A stretch of DNA of 60,568 nt from IMG/VR virus record IMGVR_UViG_3300034112_002807, positions 1-60,568 of that record. The stretch is one strand, 5' to 3'. The notes below the pieces were generated by a model. The model was not told where the DNA came from and searched no databases. It saw only the letters and a list, made by a program, of their open reading frames with translations. Source of the DNA: a virus. Below, one piece after another: positions 1-7,201 of this stretch. The translations under genes were made by a program, and so were the position numbers. How positions within the stretch are numbered: position 1 is the stretch's first letter; every line of letters starts with the position of its first letter.

Positions 1-1
1 A

Positions 2-499
2 ATGCGCGATCTGGCGGGGGAATGCAACCCTGATGAGCAACGCCGGTATGGACTGGCCGCCACATTGCTGGGGCAGAAAGCCGCCGAAACTACTCACTGG
101 CGCCCCGCCACCCTGGCCCAGCCCGAGCCGGAGGATCCGACGAACAAGCAGGCTCAAGAGCTGTTTCAAGCGCTTCGCGTTCCAATTTACGCCACGCGAT
201 CTCCAGGGATGGCCGAGCAGATTGTCGGCCATGAGCCCGTAAATCCAGGGGATTTTGCCCGCGCTGTGCTCACCCGCTTCGCCCGCCCCACCATCGAGCT
301 GGTGGCCGTGGCTGAGCGGCCTTGGGAGCGGGAAGGGTGGTGCAATAGCGACAATGAAGCATTCTTTTTCGATTCTGATACAAAGAAATGGTCGCTATGC
401 GAATGTGATAAATACAGCCCAGTTATGACAAATGCTAGCGACAGGTACACCCACTCTCTCCCCCACCACGCCCTGCCACTACCTCAGCGGTCTCACTAG
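2..499 (+). CDS. DUF551-like hypothetical protein, possibly N-terminally truncated
   Basis: Unknown function. The C-terminal half (about residues 95-163) reads as a DUF551-like module: a hydrophobic beta strand (TIELVAVAERP), a GWCN...EAFFFD segment with a conserved Trp, and an ending YTHSLPHHALPLP that matches the THWLPxxALPLP ending of this family in cyanobacteria and their phages. Residues 1-90 are unrecognised. The first ATG is at base 2, so the true start may lie beyond the window edge. Base composition is GC-rich compared with the following genes. The family match is from memory of the motif; no role is known. Confidence 0.6.
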   Translation: MRDLAGECNPDEQRRYGLAATLLGQKAAETTHWRPATLAQPEPEDPTNKQAQELFQALRVPIYATRSPGMAEQIVGHEPVNPGDFARAVLTRFARPTIELVAVAERPWEREGWCNSDNEAFFFDSDTKKWSLCECDKYSPVMTNASDRYTHSLPHHALPLPQRSH

Positions 500-522
500 A
501 GATTTCAACTGAGGAATGATAG

Positions 523-612
523 TTACTTCTTCTTCCCGCCGTTTTTATAGTCTTTGCCCTTGCCTTTGCCCTTCCCGTCCTTGCTGGTTTTGTAGCCCTT
601 GCCGTTCATCAT
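523..612 (-). CDS. Tiny Lys/Gly-rich basic peptide
   Basis: A 29-residue reading frame starting with two Met codons and made almost wholly of Lys and Gly with two Tyr, ending GGKKK. It is the only open frame of sense in the 180-base stretch between the first gene and the alpha-CTD-like gene, and it points the opposite way. Its composition resembles the other small basic proteins of this phage (around 7 kb and 53 kb), whose C-termini also end in GK/KKK. It could be a nucleic-acid-binding peptide. It is very short, so chance cannot be excluded. Confidence 0.4.
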   Translation of the reverse strand: MMNGKGYKTSKDGKGKGKGKDYKNGGKKK

Positions 613-678
613 TGCTTTTGTGCAACCAATCCAACTCTAGCCGTCAGGTCGGACCAATCACCGTCGCTGCTTTTTAAC

Positions 679-1017
679 ATGAAAAGATTCCGTATTAAGC
701 TACGCTCTATTGTCTACCAGTGGGTAAATGGAGAGATAGAAGCAGAATACGCCCTTCACGAGATTCTAAAGCTTGTCGATGGGCGGTCTGTCAAGCAGTT
801 AAATCTTTGCACTAGGACTTTGCACGCTTTGCTTAGAGCGGGATATGAAACAGTTGAAGATTTGACCGAGGCTACAGAAAAAGAGCTTAAGGCTATTCCG
901 CTGATAGGACTTGGCTCTCTTCTGGAAATTGCAGCCGCACTTGATGAGTTCGAGAGGGGCGGCACAGAGCTTAATTGTATAGCCGTTAGAACGGATCTGC
1001 TTGAGGGGTATGACTGA
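679..1017 (+). CDS. RNA polymerase alpha-subunit C-terminal-domain-like protein
   Basis: Residues 38-91 read as a stand-alone alpha-CTD fold (two helix-hairpin-helix-like motifs): VKQLNLCTRTLHALLRAGY, then ETVEDLTEATEKELKAIP, then LIGLGSLLEI. Aligned by eye to E. coli RpoA, Arg46 corresponds to R265, Gly77 to G296, Ser80 to S299 and Glu83 to E302. H49, A50 and G79 replace N268, C269 and K298, so UP-element binding may be altered. Residues 1-37 are a basic helical extension; the NTD and assembly residues of RpoA are absent. It is the first gene of the left operon, so it is probably expressed early. Likely role (inference): DNA or sigma/activator contact that modulates host transcription. A plain HhH DNA-binding protein is the alternative. 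Confidence 0.7.
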   Translation: MKRFRIKLRSIVYQWVNGEIEAEYALHEILKLVDGRSVKQLNLCTRTLHALLRAGYETVEDLTEATEKELKAIPLIGLGSLLEIAAALDEFERGGTELNCIAVRTDLLEGYD

Positions 1018-1342
1018 TTTACTTAAACAGCTTGTTGAATTGCATCAATCTATCAAGTTAAAAAGAGAAAACTACAATAAAAAAATTGCTGACATTGATG
1101 ACGAGCGTGCAAATCTTTTCTACAAGGCGGCTCAGCTGGAAGAAGATACGCCAGCAATGAATGAAGTTTACCGGCAGTTAGATTTACTTGACAGTAAAGA
1201 GTTTTCGTGCTACTGTCAACTTAGAAATTTTCTTTCACTTGCTGATGAACAGATCGACAAAACAATCAAGTCAGTTGTTCAGCGAAGATTTGAATCCATC
1301 GGACCCCTTCTTCCATACATTGGTGGCGATGCGCTTGAGTGA
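1010..1342 (+). CDS. Hypothetical coiled-coil protein
   Basis: About 110 residues, charged and mostly helical (LLKQLVELHQSIKLKRENY..., then DERANLFYKAAQLEED), suggesting a coiled coil. I do not recognise a family. The ATG at 1010 overlaps the end of the alpha-CTD-like gene by 8 bases, which fits translational coupling. An in-frame TTG lies 9 bases upstream. Being sandwiched between the alpha-CTD-like gene and the replication genes suggests an early function, but nothing in the sequence defines it. Confidence 0.65.
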   Translation: MTDLLKQLVELHQSIKLKRENYNKKIADIDDERANLFYKAAQLEEDTPAMNEVYRQLDLLDSKEFSCYCQLRNFLSLADEQIDKTIKSVVQRRFESIGPLLPYIGGDALE

Positions 1343-1553
1343 GCTGAATCCGCTTATGACAGCTGAGCAGGCAAAGAAAGCAGATGACATATCAGACAAG
1401 CTTTGTAGATTTGCAGTCAGAAAGATTAAAGCTTCCGCCCAGGGCGCTAGAGTAAATCATATTCACAAGCAACAGCTTGAACTTGCAATACTTGGACGCG
1501 ATCTAGTAGTTGAGCTTGAGAACGAAATTCAAAGGAGTGAGGGTGAGCAATGA
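1329..1553 (+). CDS. Small hypothetical protein, 74 residues
   Basis: Starts MRLSELNPLMTAEQAKKADD and is helical and charged; no family recognised. The ATG at 1329 overlaps the previous gene by 14 bases. The open frame continues upstream to 1188, but there it runs antiphase through the previous gene, so the short form is preferred. It ends in an ATGA overlap with the next gene, as is typical of this operon. It may belong with the following initiator-like gene as a replication accessory, purely by position. Confidence 0.6.
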   Translation: MRLSELNPLMTAEQAKKADDISDKLCRFAVRKIKASAQGARVNHIHKQQLELAILGRDLVVELENEIQRSEGEQ

Positions 1554-2296
1554 GCAAGAAGACCGTGCCCGTCGTGTGTGACAGGTTTCTTGTCGCTCCC
1601 GCCAATCTTCTTCAGCACAACAGGAATTATATCTGGGTGTTTTTGATATTGATGAACAAAGCAAACAGTAAGAGGTCTATCGTGATTTCTGGTGATGAGC
1701 TTATTGGCTTATCGGGCCTTTCCCCTGCGGAACTGAGGCACGCTCTGTACTGGCTGATGTTGAATGGCTACGTGAGAAAGACATATTGCGAGGAGAAGGC
1801 AAAGAGCGTCTATCTCTTGAGCGTCGAGGGGGCGCTACCACACGAAATCTCGAATAACCTTCGTCCCTCTTCAAGCCAGATACCTCGCCCCACACGCTCA
1901 GTTGAGCCAGCCAAGACAAAGAGTGGGAAATTTGTTGCGACCCTTTCGGGTAGCGAGGGTGTTGCTATTCCCCCGCAATTGTCAACGGTAGCTTCAATTA
2001 TTTGCGACTTTTTTAACAATCACAAAGGGGGCGCCAAAACAAAAAGATCCTTTTACAGCTTGCTTGATTCTCTGGTTCGGATACTTGAAGATCCAGGGGG
2101 CGGCATCGAAGCGGTAAGGAAGCAGCTCGACTCTGCCATTGAAAAATCAAAGTCGGGTGAGAAAAAGTGGGACTCAATCACCTATCAGAATTGGGACAAG
2201 TTTGGCAGAGAGAAGAAGCCTCACTGGGAGCAAAACACCAGGCCCTCCACTCAGCAAATAGTTAGCACTTTTGAAGAAGACATTGCAGGTTTTTGA
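1550..2296 (+). CDS. Winged-helix replication-initiator-like protein (DnaD/replisome organiser type)
   Basis: Residues 20-95 look like a winged helix: IWVFLILMNKAN..., GLSPAELRHALYWLMLNGYVRKTY, then a wing strand. A low-complexity linker (about 100-150) follows. The C-terminal part has a helical domain and SITYQNWDKFGR, similar to the YxNW motif that follows DnaD-type domains in phage replisome organisers. The gene lies directly upstream of DnaB, the usual place for a phage initiator that loads the helicase. It overlaps the previous stop (ATGA) and is followed by dnaB after one base. Origin recognition plus helicase loading is inferred from architecture and context. Confidence 0.6.
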   Translation: MSKKTVPVVCDRFLVAPANLLQHNRNYIWVFLILMNKANSKRSIVISGDELIGLSGLSPAELRHALYWLMLNGYVRKTYCEEKAKSVYLLSVEGALPHEISNNLRPSSSQIPRPTRSVEPAKTKSGKFVATLSGSEGVAIPPQLSTVASIICDFFNNHKGGAKTKRSFYSLLDSLVRILEDPGGGIEAVRKQLDSAIEKSKSGEKKWDSITYQNWDKFGREKKPHWEQNTRPSTQQIVSTFEEDIAGF

Positions 2297-2297
2297 C

Positions 2298-3719
2298 ATG
2301 AGCATTATCAATCTCGAAAAACTTGAATCGCAGCAGGACTCCTGTGAAATTGAAAAGCACTTTCTCGCTGCCGCCTACAATCATTTCTGCTTTGCGTTTG
2401 GAGAACAGGAGTGGGCGGATAAATTTATGGAAATGTTAAAGGGGCGGGAGCTATTTTCGGACTCTTTTAACAGATATATGTTTGACTGCCTCGAAGAGGA
2501 ATATGGCACCTTTCACCAGTCTCCAACAAACGATATTACACTTGCCGCCCGACTAAGGGACATTTCTGGTTGCGAAATAAAAGCCGCTGAAGATTACATC
2601 GAGCAAATCGCTTCTTATCCCATAGAGAAGGACTTGGACGTTTGGGCGGAAAAGATAATGCCCATCTGGTACTTTCATCATTCTCGCTCAAGAGTCAAGG
2701 ACTATATTCAAAACTCTGCCGATATTGTCAGCAAGAGCTGCAACATCAAAGAATCAAAGGTCGCAACCTCATATCTACTGCAAGCAGTTGACCTGATTGA
2801 GGGGGCGGAGGTTTACAAGAAAGAGGTTCATCCTCTTATTGCAGCCAAGGAGATATTCCTGGGGCCAAAAATCAGCAATCGAGTGATCAGAACTCGCTTC
2901 ACTGGGCTCAATGCCTCACTTGGGGGCGGACTGAATCACCCCGACATGGGGAAAGGGGGGCGGCTGATCGTTGTTGCGGGGCGCCCCGGCAGTGGTAAAT
3001 CGACCTGGGCGATGAATCTTGCACTTGATGTTGCAATCAAGAACTACAAGGTTCTGTATTACACCTTGGAAATGCCAGATAGCGAGGTGTGCCAGAGAAT
3101 GCTGTCTTGCATGGACTATCTCAGGTGCCTGGAGGAAGGGGGCAGCCCTTTAACTTACGGGCACGTCATCAGGCAGGCCAAGGACGAAAAACAAGAGCAG
3201 CGGATTGTTGATACGGAGGTTGAACCGATAGCCCAAAATCTTATATTCACCAACACTTTTGAAACAACCGCCTCTCAGGTTGTTAGCAAGATCAAGTCCG
3301 AAAAAAGAAAGCACCCAGACCTGGCTCTAGTGGTAATCGACTACCTGACATTGATGGACATGGACTCTGACACCACAAAAGCCGAGAACAGGGCTTTGGC
3401 GGTGGGGGCGGCAACAAGAAAGTTCAAAATAGCAGCAACACGTACTGGTGTTGATATTTTGCTTGTTTGTCAGCTAAACAGAGGGGTCGAAAGTCGTACA
3501 GATAAGCGCCCCATGCTCTCAGACCTCAGAGAGTCGGGCAAGATCGAGGAGGACGCTGACATGGTTGTCTTCAATTACTGGCCGTATTACTACGACAAGA
3601 CACAGGATCAGATGACTTACGAGTACGCCATTGCCAAGAACAGAAAAGGGGCGACGGGAACATGCAATATCAACTTTGCCGCTGAGTGCTATGCAATGTT
3701 TGAACCCCGCCAGTGGTAG
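2298..3719 (+). CDS. dnaB: Replicative DNA helicase, DnaB family
   Basis: A hexameric RecA-type helicase that unwinds duplex DNA at the phage fork. With the ATG at 2298 the protein has 473 residues: an N-terminal helical domain (1-170), a linker, and a RecA core. Walker A is AGRPGSGKST (227-236), Walker B is LALVVIDYL (342-349), motif H3 has the sensor Gln in CQLNRGVE (around 392), and H4 is LSDLRESGKIEEDADMVV. The N-domain is diverged from bacterial DnaB, so primase or loader contacts may be phage-specific. A longer start (TTG at 2271) would overlap the initiator-like gene. It is followed without spacing by a zinc-binding primase-like gene. Confidence 0.92.
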   Translation: MSIINLEKLESQQDSCEIEKHFLAAAYNHFCFAFGEQEWADKFMEMLKGRELFSDSFNRYMFDCLEEEYGTFHQSPTNDITLAARLRDISGCEIKAAEDYIEQIASYPIEKDLDVWAEKIMPIWYFHHSRSRVKDYIQNSADIVSKSCNIKESKVATSYLLQAVDLIEGAEVYKKEVHPLIAAKEIFLGPKISNRVIRTRFTGLNASLGGGLNHPDMGKGGRLIVVAGRPGSGKSTWAMNLALDVAIKNYKVLYYTLEMPDSEVCQRMLSCMDYLRCLEEGGSPLTYGHVIRQAKDEKQEQRIVDTEVEPIAQNLIFTNTFETTASQVVSKIKSEKRKHPDLALVVIDYLTLMDMDSDTTKAENRALAVGAATRKFKIAATRTGVDILLVCQLNRGVESRTDKRPMLSDLRESGKIEEDADMVVFNYWPYYYDKTQDQMTYEYAIAKNRKGATGTCNINFAAECYAMFEPRQW

Positions 3720-4346
3720 ATGAAAGCTTCATCGAAAAAATCCCCATGCCCCGTATGTGGCAGGTACACCGATGACAAGTGCCGGTCCAACGACGAAAGC
3801 ATATTGTGTTATTCTGGTGATAAATTTGGCCCCAGCGCCAACCTAAGGAAGGGCGATAGCATCCAAGCTCTTGGCAAGACTTGGATACTTATCTCTTACA
3901 ATGCGGGCTTCTCGGCAACCTCGTATCTGTTTGTTATAGATGACGGAAGATACAAAAAGCTATCGCCCCAAGAGAAAAGCCAGCTCAATCGCAAGAAAGT
4001 CGCCTTAGCAAGAAAGGCAATACTTGCCTTCAGGGGAATTGAAGATAACTTCTTTTTACTTCTCGCCCCAAGAGACTTGTTTTCACTCGCCCCCGATGAG
4101 ATTGATTATGTCGAAGCCTTTGGCAACAAGCTAATCGAGCTATGTGAAAACCTGGAAGATTTTCTTTCTCTCAACAGGATTCACATCAAGCAGCTGGGGG
4201 CGATCAGGGGCAGGTTGCACCAGATGAGGGAGCTGCTTAAGGGCGTGCAGGGGGACCTGGGGCACTTCAGGCGGCAGTTCCTGGGGGAGCCGGTCCAGGC
4301 CCACTCACGGGGCACGGAGGGGGCGCAGACTCAGTCTTCCTCTTGA
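3720..4346 (+). CDS. Zinc-binding protein resembling a primase N-terminal domain
   Basis: Residues 8-31 hold a CPVC...C...C cluster (C10, C13, C21, C30), followed by a beta-rich segment (KTWILISY, SATSYLFVIDD) reminiscent of the zinc domain at the N-terminus of cyanobacterial and phage plasmid-type primases. There is no Toprim or archaeo-eukaryotic primase motif afterwards; residues 90-208 are helical (ALARKAILAF..., IHIKQLGAIRGRLHQMRELL) with a low-complexity tail. The ATG abuts the dnaB stop. It might guide priming with a host primase, or be an orphan remnant. The last 16 bases overlap the opposite-strand RHH gene. Confidence 0.5.
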   Translation: MKASSKKSPCPVCGRYTDDKCRSNDESILCYSGDKFGPSANLRKGDSIQALGKTWILISYNAGFSATSYLFVIDDGRYKKLSPQEKSQLNRKKVALARKAILAFRGIEDNFFLLLAPRDLFSLAPDEIDYVEAFGNKLIELCENLEDFLSLNRIHIKQLGAIRGRLHQMRELLKGVQGDLGHFRRQFLGEPVQAHSRGTEGAQTQSSS

Positions 4347-4540
4347 CCAGCCAGGTTTGCTTTCGCCCACCTCTCGAATCCGTACTCGACAAGCAGGGCG
4401 CAAAAGGTACTCATTGAAAGAGTGCGTGGTTTCATCGCTGCGACTTTTACAGCAGTCTCCTCTTCAATCCGCATTTTCACGGTCATCAAGGAGTGCCTCT
4501 TGGTCTCCACTTTGGTTTTGCTTGCTTCTTCTGTCATCAT
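4331..4540 (-). CDS. Small ribbon-helix-helix-like DNA-binding protein
   Basis: 69 residues. A basic N-terminal segment leads to a strand-like LMTVKMRIEEETAVKVAAM and then RTLSMSTFCALLVEYGFERWAK, the strand-helix-helix pattern of Arc/CopG-type repressors. It is encoded against the left operon and overlaps the 3' end of the zinc-binding gene by 16 bases. Its start lies 9 bases from the next + strand reading frame, so it could control divergent transcription. The + strand frame across the same bases has Ser/Leu-rich noise composition, which supports the - strand gene. Function as a repressor is inference. Confidence 0.55.
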   Translation of the reverse strand: MMTEEASKTKVETKRHSLMTVKMRIEEETAVKVAAMKPRTLSMSTFCALLVEYGFERWAKANLAGQEED

Positions 4541-4548
4541 GCTAAGAT

Positions 4549-4800
4549 TTGGCTCGAAAGGGGAACCAACAGGGACTTTACACTAAACCGATGCCAGGGG
4601 AAAGTCAAGCGCCACGAAAGATCTCTCCCGCCCCAGATTGGACCGCAATCTTCAGTGTCCGCTATGACTTGTCGCCTCCAGGTTATGATGAAGTTTTTCT
4701 TGATTGCATCAATAACCCTAAAAAGACAAAAAAGCAGCTAATGTGGGAGGCCAGCATTGAGAAAAAGAAAAAGAAGGGGCTGGGGCGCGATCAGAAGTAA
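4549..4800 (+). CDS. Small basic hypothetical protein
   Basis: Up to 83 residues from a TTG at 4549, or 69 from the ATG at 4591. It contains a central VRYDLSPPGYDEVFLDCINN segment and ends in a Lys-rich tail (SIEKKKKKGLGRDQK). No family recognised. Neither start has a convincing Shine-Dalgarno sequence. It lies head-to-head with the RHH gene. Confidence 0.5.
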   Translation: MARKGNQQGLYTKPMPGESQAPRKISPAPDWTAIFSVRYDLSPPGYDEVFLDCINNPKKTKKQLMWEASIEKKKKKGLGRDQK

Positions 4801-4820
4801 TTCATTTACACCTTAAAATC

Positions 4821-5009
4821 ATGAGCAAAATTAAGCTTTTTCGGGGCGATCAGATTCTTATACCTGGCATAGAGGCGGTTTTCTCCGTTGAGGCCCCAAG
4901 AATTAATGGAGGCGAGAAAAAGAAAACTAAAGCTCGAAAGCCAAGACTGCAAAAGCCGATTCAGCTTTCACTGCTCGCCCCCGAATTAAGCTTGGCGGTC
5001 AAGGGTTGA
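4821..5009 (+). CDS. Small hypothetical protein, 62 residues
   Basis: Begins MSKIKLFRGDQILIPGIEAVFSVE, a short beta-type segment, followed by a Lys/Arg-rich stretch (GEKKKTKARKPRLQK) and a hydrophobic end. No family recognised. Its stop codon overlaps a TTGACA element that may be a promoter for the next gene. Confidence 0.5.
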   Translation: MSKIKLFRGDQILIPGIEAVFSVEAPRINGGEKKKTKARKPRLQKPIQLSLLAPELSLAVKG

Positions 5010-5034
5010 CAGAAGGGGCTGATGGTGCCATTAT
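5006..5034 (+). promoter_or_regulatory. Candidate sigma70-type promoter, TTGACA-17-CATTAT
   Basis: TTGACA at 5006-5011, a 17-base spacer, and CATTAT at 5029-5034. The -35 and most of the spacer (GGGGCT then ATGGT) recur almost exactly upstream of the ERF gene at 7770, which argues for a shared regulatory element rather than chance. If real, transcription would start near 5041, just before the ATG at 5060. Confidence 0.4.
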
Positions 5035-5059
5035 TCATTGGTCCACCATCCGCCTTGTT

Positions 5060-5350
5060 ATGGGCAAAGACAGAACAAACCGATTAATTGATTCCTTAAT
5101 TGTTGAGTGCCTTTCTCTCAAGGGCCTCTCTTTTGACAATGTTTTTCTTTACGTTGGCCGCAGTTTTCCCATCAACACTCGACAGCCAGGAAAGGGGTCT
5201 GTGCCGCCCCGCTTCTATTTTCTTGTCAAGAATCGCATGAAAGCACTTAAGCGCAAGGGGCTGGTTTCTTATGATCGGAAGCTGTCCTGCTGGCGCTACA
5301 ACGAAGAAGCCGCCAAGGGGATTAATGCAGAAACCGCTGTTCCGGCCTGA
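5060..5350 (+). CDS. Small winged-helix-like hypothetical protein
   Basis: From the ATG at 5060 it has 96 residues: a helical N-terminus (RTNRLIDSLIVECLSLKGLS) and RFYFLVKNRMKALKRKGLVSYDRKLSCWRY (helix, turn, helix, then two strands), a pattern seen in winged-helix domains. A TTG at 5006 would extend it by 18 residues, but that TTG is probably the -35 of a promoter. It could be a regulator. It overlaps the next gene by 26 bases. Confidence 0.55.
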   Translation: MGKDRTNRLIDSLIVECLSLKGLSFDNVFLYVGRSFPINTRQPGKGSVPPRFYFLVKNRMKALKRKGLVSYDRKLSCWRYNEEAAKGINAETAVPA

Positions 5351-5540
5351 CAGTGCCGCTTTCGTTACGACTGACGACGGTGAAGAGGAGATCGCCTCTG
5401 TCAAGTCCAGGCTTGGCAATTACGTGATTCTCGACAACGGTGTCAGGTTTCATGTTCTTGACGATCGCAAGAAAAATACCATGATTTGGAGGCTGCCAGA
5501 TCATGGCATTACCATCAAGCCAATCCTTGGAAAAGAATGA
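5325..5540 (+). CDS. Small hypothetical protein, 71 residues
   Basis: Starts MQKPLFRPDSAAFVTTDDGEE and continues with beta-type strands (SVKSRLGNYVILDNGVRFHVLDD), as in a small beta barrel. No family recognised. It overlaps the upstream gene and ends in an ATGA overlap with the following gene. Confidence 0.5.
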   Translation: MQKPLFRPDSAAFVTTDDGEEEIASVKSRLGNYVILDNGVRFHVLDDRKKNTMIWRLPDHGITIKPILGKE

Positions 5541-5710
5541 AAATTGAAGAGGTGCCATTGCACCAGCAAAGCTGCCTCAACTGTTACTACAAGCGCGAGC
5601 ATCCAACCAGCCTGATTCGACTTTGCTGCCTTGACAATCAGCCGCTTCCGTTGCCAGCAACTAACTGGTGTGGGCAATGGGCAAAGCATCCCGACTTTTC
5701 TTGCAACTAA
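5537..5710 (+). CDS. Small Cys-rich, possibly zinc-binding protein
   Basis: 57 residues with CLNCYY near residue 13, CC near 29, and a later WCGQWAKH. The spacing suggests a small treble-clef or zinc knuckle. Similar short Cys proteins occur widely in phages without an assigned role. It starts in an ATGA overlap with the previous gene. Confidence 0.5.
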   Translation: MKIEEVPLHQQSCLNCYYKREHPTSLIRLCCLDNQPLPLPATNWCGQWAKHPDFSCN

Positions 5711-5718
5711 TCAGTAAA

Positions 5719-5961
5719 ATGACCCCCATTTCTTCCATCACTGAAGTCCAAGGCGCTCTCTCCCTTTCTCCCGAGTCTCAACAGCTTCTTAATGAAGCTC
5801 TTGCTGAGTTTGAGTCTGCTGAGCGCAACAAGGCAAAGTCGATTATTCAAGAACGGCTTCGTGAGATTCGCCGCCTTGAGATTCTCCTGGAAAAAGCCAA
5901 AGCAGATCTCGCCTCTCTTGTTCAAAAAGGTGAACAGGAAATCTTGATGCTGAATTACTAA
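5719..5961 (+). CDS. Small coiled-coil hypothetical protein
   Basis: 80 residues. After MTPISSITEVQGALSLS it is a continuous charged helix (LNEALAEFESAERNKAKSI, then RLREIRRLEILLEKAKADLASL) that should form a coiled coil. No family recognised. It overlaps the next start codon by one base. Confidence 0.55.
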   Translation: MTPISSITEVQGALSLSPESQQLLNEALAEFESAERNKAKSIIQERLREIRRLEILLEKAKADLASLVQKGEQEILMLNY

Positions 5962-6314
5962 TGGCCGTGCTTTGTAGTTCCTCCAGTGGCAAAAGCCTGT
6001 TGCTTTCCGATGGCAGCAGGCTTGCCATTGAGTGGCCTAATTGGGATCGGTGTTTGCTTTTTGATGATTTTCATGTTACCGAGCTTCAGTGCGAAATGCA
6101 CGAAAACACCGTTGACGTAATGGCCTATGGAGATAGCTACCCGCGTTCCATATCAATTGGCAGATCAATAACTCTTGATCTTCGCATTCGATGCGGGCAG
6201 ATGGAGCAACTACCCCTGCAAGAGGCTCGCAAACTATTTAGAACAGCGGAGTCAATGTCCGTGAACGATTTACTAGCTGTAGCTTTTCAAAAAATGAACG
6301 AGAGAGATCAATGA
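5961..6314 (+). CDS. Hypothetical protein, 117 residues
   Basis: Predominantly beta-type N-terminal two thirds (KSLLLSDGSRLAIEWP, CLLFDDFHVTELQC, TVDVMAYGDSYPRSISIG, SITLDLRI) and a helical C-terminus. No family recognised. It has coupled stop/start overlaps on both sides, so it is translated within the early operon. Confidence 0.55.
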   Translation: MAVLCSSSSGKSLLLSDGSRLAIEWPNWDRCLLFDDFHVTELQCEMHENTVDVMAYGDSYPRSISIGRSITLDLRIRCGQMEQLPLQEARKLFRTAESMSVNDLLAVAFQKMNERDQ

Positions 6315-6529
6315 GTGTTTGGATTAACAGCAGGCTGCCGACTCTTGAAGACGCAGATCTTCACGGAATGGTGCGCTGGGGCAAGGATCAGCCTGGGATG
6401 CTCATGAATTGGAGAGGGGTGAGGGCCAACGAGTTCTGGTCGCATAGCTCTGCATGGAAGCGACCTGTCGCCTGTTACACTGAAAGCGCAACTTGCGTTT
6501 CGCAAGATGAACAGCTATCTCAGCGATGA
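6311..6529 (+). CDS. Small DUF551-like hypothetical protein
   Basis: 72 residues beginning MSVWINSRLPTLEDADLHG, which resembles the WxSxRLPxxED opening of DUF551 proteins, followed by VRWG and a Trp-rich stretch (NEFWSHSSAWKRP). It may be a short relative of the first gene in the window. No function is known. It overlaps both neighbours. Confidence 0.5.
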   Translation: MSVWINSRLPTLEDADLHGMVRWGKDQPGMLMNWRGVRANEFWSHSSAWKRPVACYTESATCVSQDEQLSQR

Positions 6530-6851
6530 CGATGAGTTCAAGGAGCAATTAGACGACCCAGAAATTTTTGAAGCAACTGCTTCACTGAGCTTGGTCGTAA
6601 GCATGATGGAGAACCTGGACCTCTCCTTTGCCGAAACGCTAAAGCTCGGTCAGGTTGCTCTTCTCCGATGCGAAAGGAGGCTCGCCAGGTTCCTGGATGA
6701 TTTGGAAGGCAAGGAAGATGGGAACTTCATTGCGCAAAAAGAAGCAATGCGCTCCCTTTCTGCTTACTGGTCAACAATCTTTGATTCCATAGAATCCCTG
6801 GCAAGCATTAGCTCAATGGAAGCAGAGCACTACCTGGAAGATCCCCCCTGA
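6507..6851 (+). CDS. Hypothetical helical protein, 114 residues
   Basis: Acidic N-terminus (SDDDEFKEQLDDPEIFE) followed by a Met/Leu-rich helical region (SLSLVVSMMENLDLSFAETL). No family recognised. It is the last gene of this operon segment; its stop lies 8 bases before a tRNA gene. Confidence 0.55.
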   Translation: MNSYLSDDDEFKEQLDDPEIFEATASLSLVVSMMENLDLSFAETLKLGQVALLRCERRLARFLDDLEGKEDGNFIAQKEAMRSLSAYWSTIFDSIESLASISSMEAEHYLEDPP

Positions 6852-6858
6852 ACTCCTC

Positions 6859-6931
6859 GCGAGTCTACCTATCTGGTGAAAGGAGCCTGCTCATAACAGG
6901 AAATAGGCCAGTTCGATCCTGGCGACTCGCA
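6859..6931 (+). tRNA. tRNA-Met (anticodon CAT), possibly tRNA-Ile2 if lysidine-modified
   Basis: A full cloverleaf can be drawn. The acceptor stem is GCGAGTC/GACTCGC (7 perfect pairs), TA at 8-9, and the D-stem CCT/AGG has a loop containing GG. The anticodon stem has 4 pairs plus a G-A mismatch, with loop CTCATAA (CAT at 6892-6894). The variable loop is AATAG and the T-arm is GCCAG-TTCGATC-CTGGC with a perfect stem. The discriminator is A and CCA is not encoded. Elongator Met versus Ile-CAT cannot be told apart safely by eye. It lies directly after a + strand gene and tail-to-tail with the - strand cluster. Confidence 0.85.
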
Positions 6932-6932
6932 C

Positions 6933-7196
6933 CTACTTCTTTTTGGGTTTGCCCCCGCTTCCATTTCTCGCTCTATTGGTCCTGGGGTTCTCAAGCACCA
7001 TGCGCCCATCTTTGGTATGGCTGAGATCCTTCCCACCCTTCCCGGCAATTCCTCGTTTTTTTCTTTCGCTCCATCTTTCTTCAGAGGCCTTCTTTACGGA
7101 AGGTTTTTTGTTGTATTTACGCTGATACGCATTCCTCTTGCGTCTAGCCTCTGGATTCTCAGAGTAGTAGCGAGATGTTCTGCTCTGACCGGCCAT
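6933..7196 (-). CDS. Small basic protein conserved in cyanophages
   Basis: 87 residues, strongly basic: RYYSENPEARRKRNAYQRKYN, a Lys/Arg-rich centre, then SHTKDGRMVLENPRTNRAR and a GGKPKKK tail. This layout (YxxNPEARxKK, a D/SHTKxG motif, RAR then GKxxKK end) is common among small proteins of T4-like and other cyanophages; it may be a virion or nucleic-acid-binding protein. It is the last gene of a three-gene - strand cluster and its stop lies 2 bases from the tRNA 3' end. Confidence 0.7.
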   Translation of the reverse strand: MAGQSRTSRYYSENPEARRKRNAYQRKYNKKPSVKKASEERWSERKKRGIAGKGGKDLSHTKDGRMVLENPRTNRARNGSGGKPKKK

Positions 7197-7201
7197 AGCG
7201 A

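Noticed and set aside
1188-1553. Longer form of the 1329-1553 gene starting at 1188
   Set aside because: The first 47 residues run antiphase through the well-supported upstream gene and have noise composition; the ATG at 1329 suits the overlap style of the operon.
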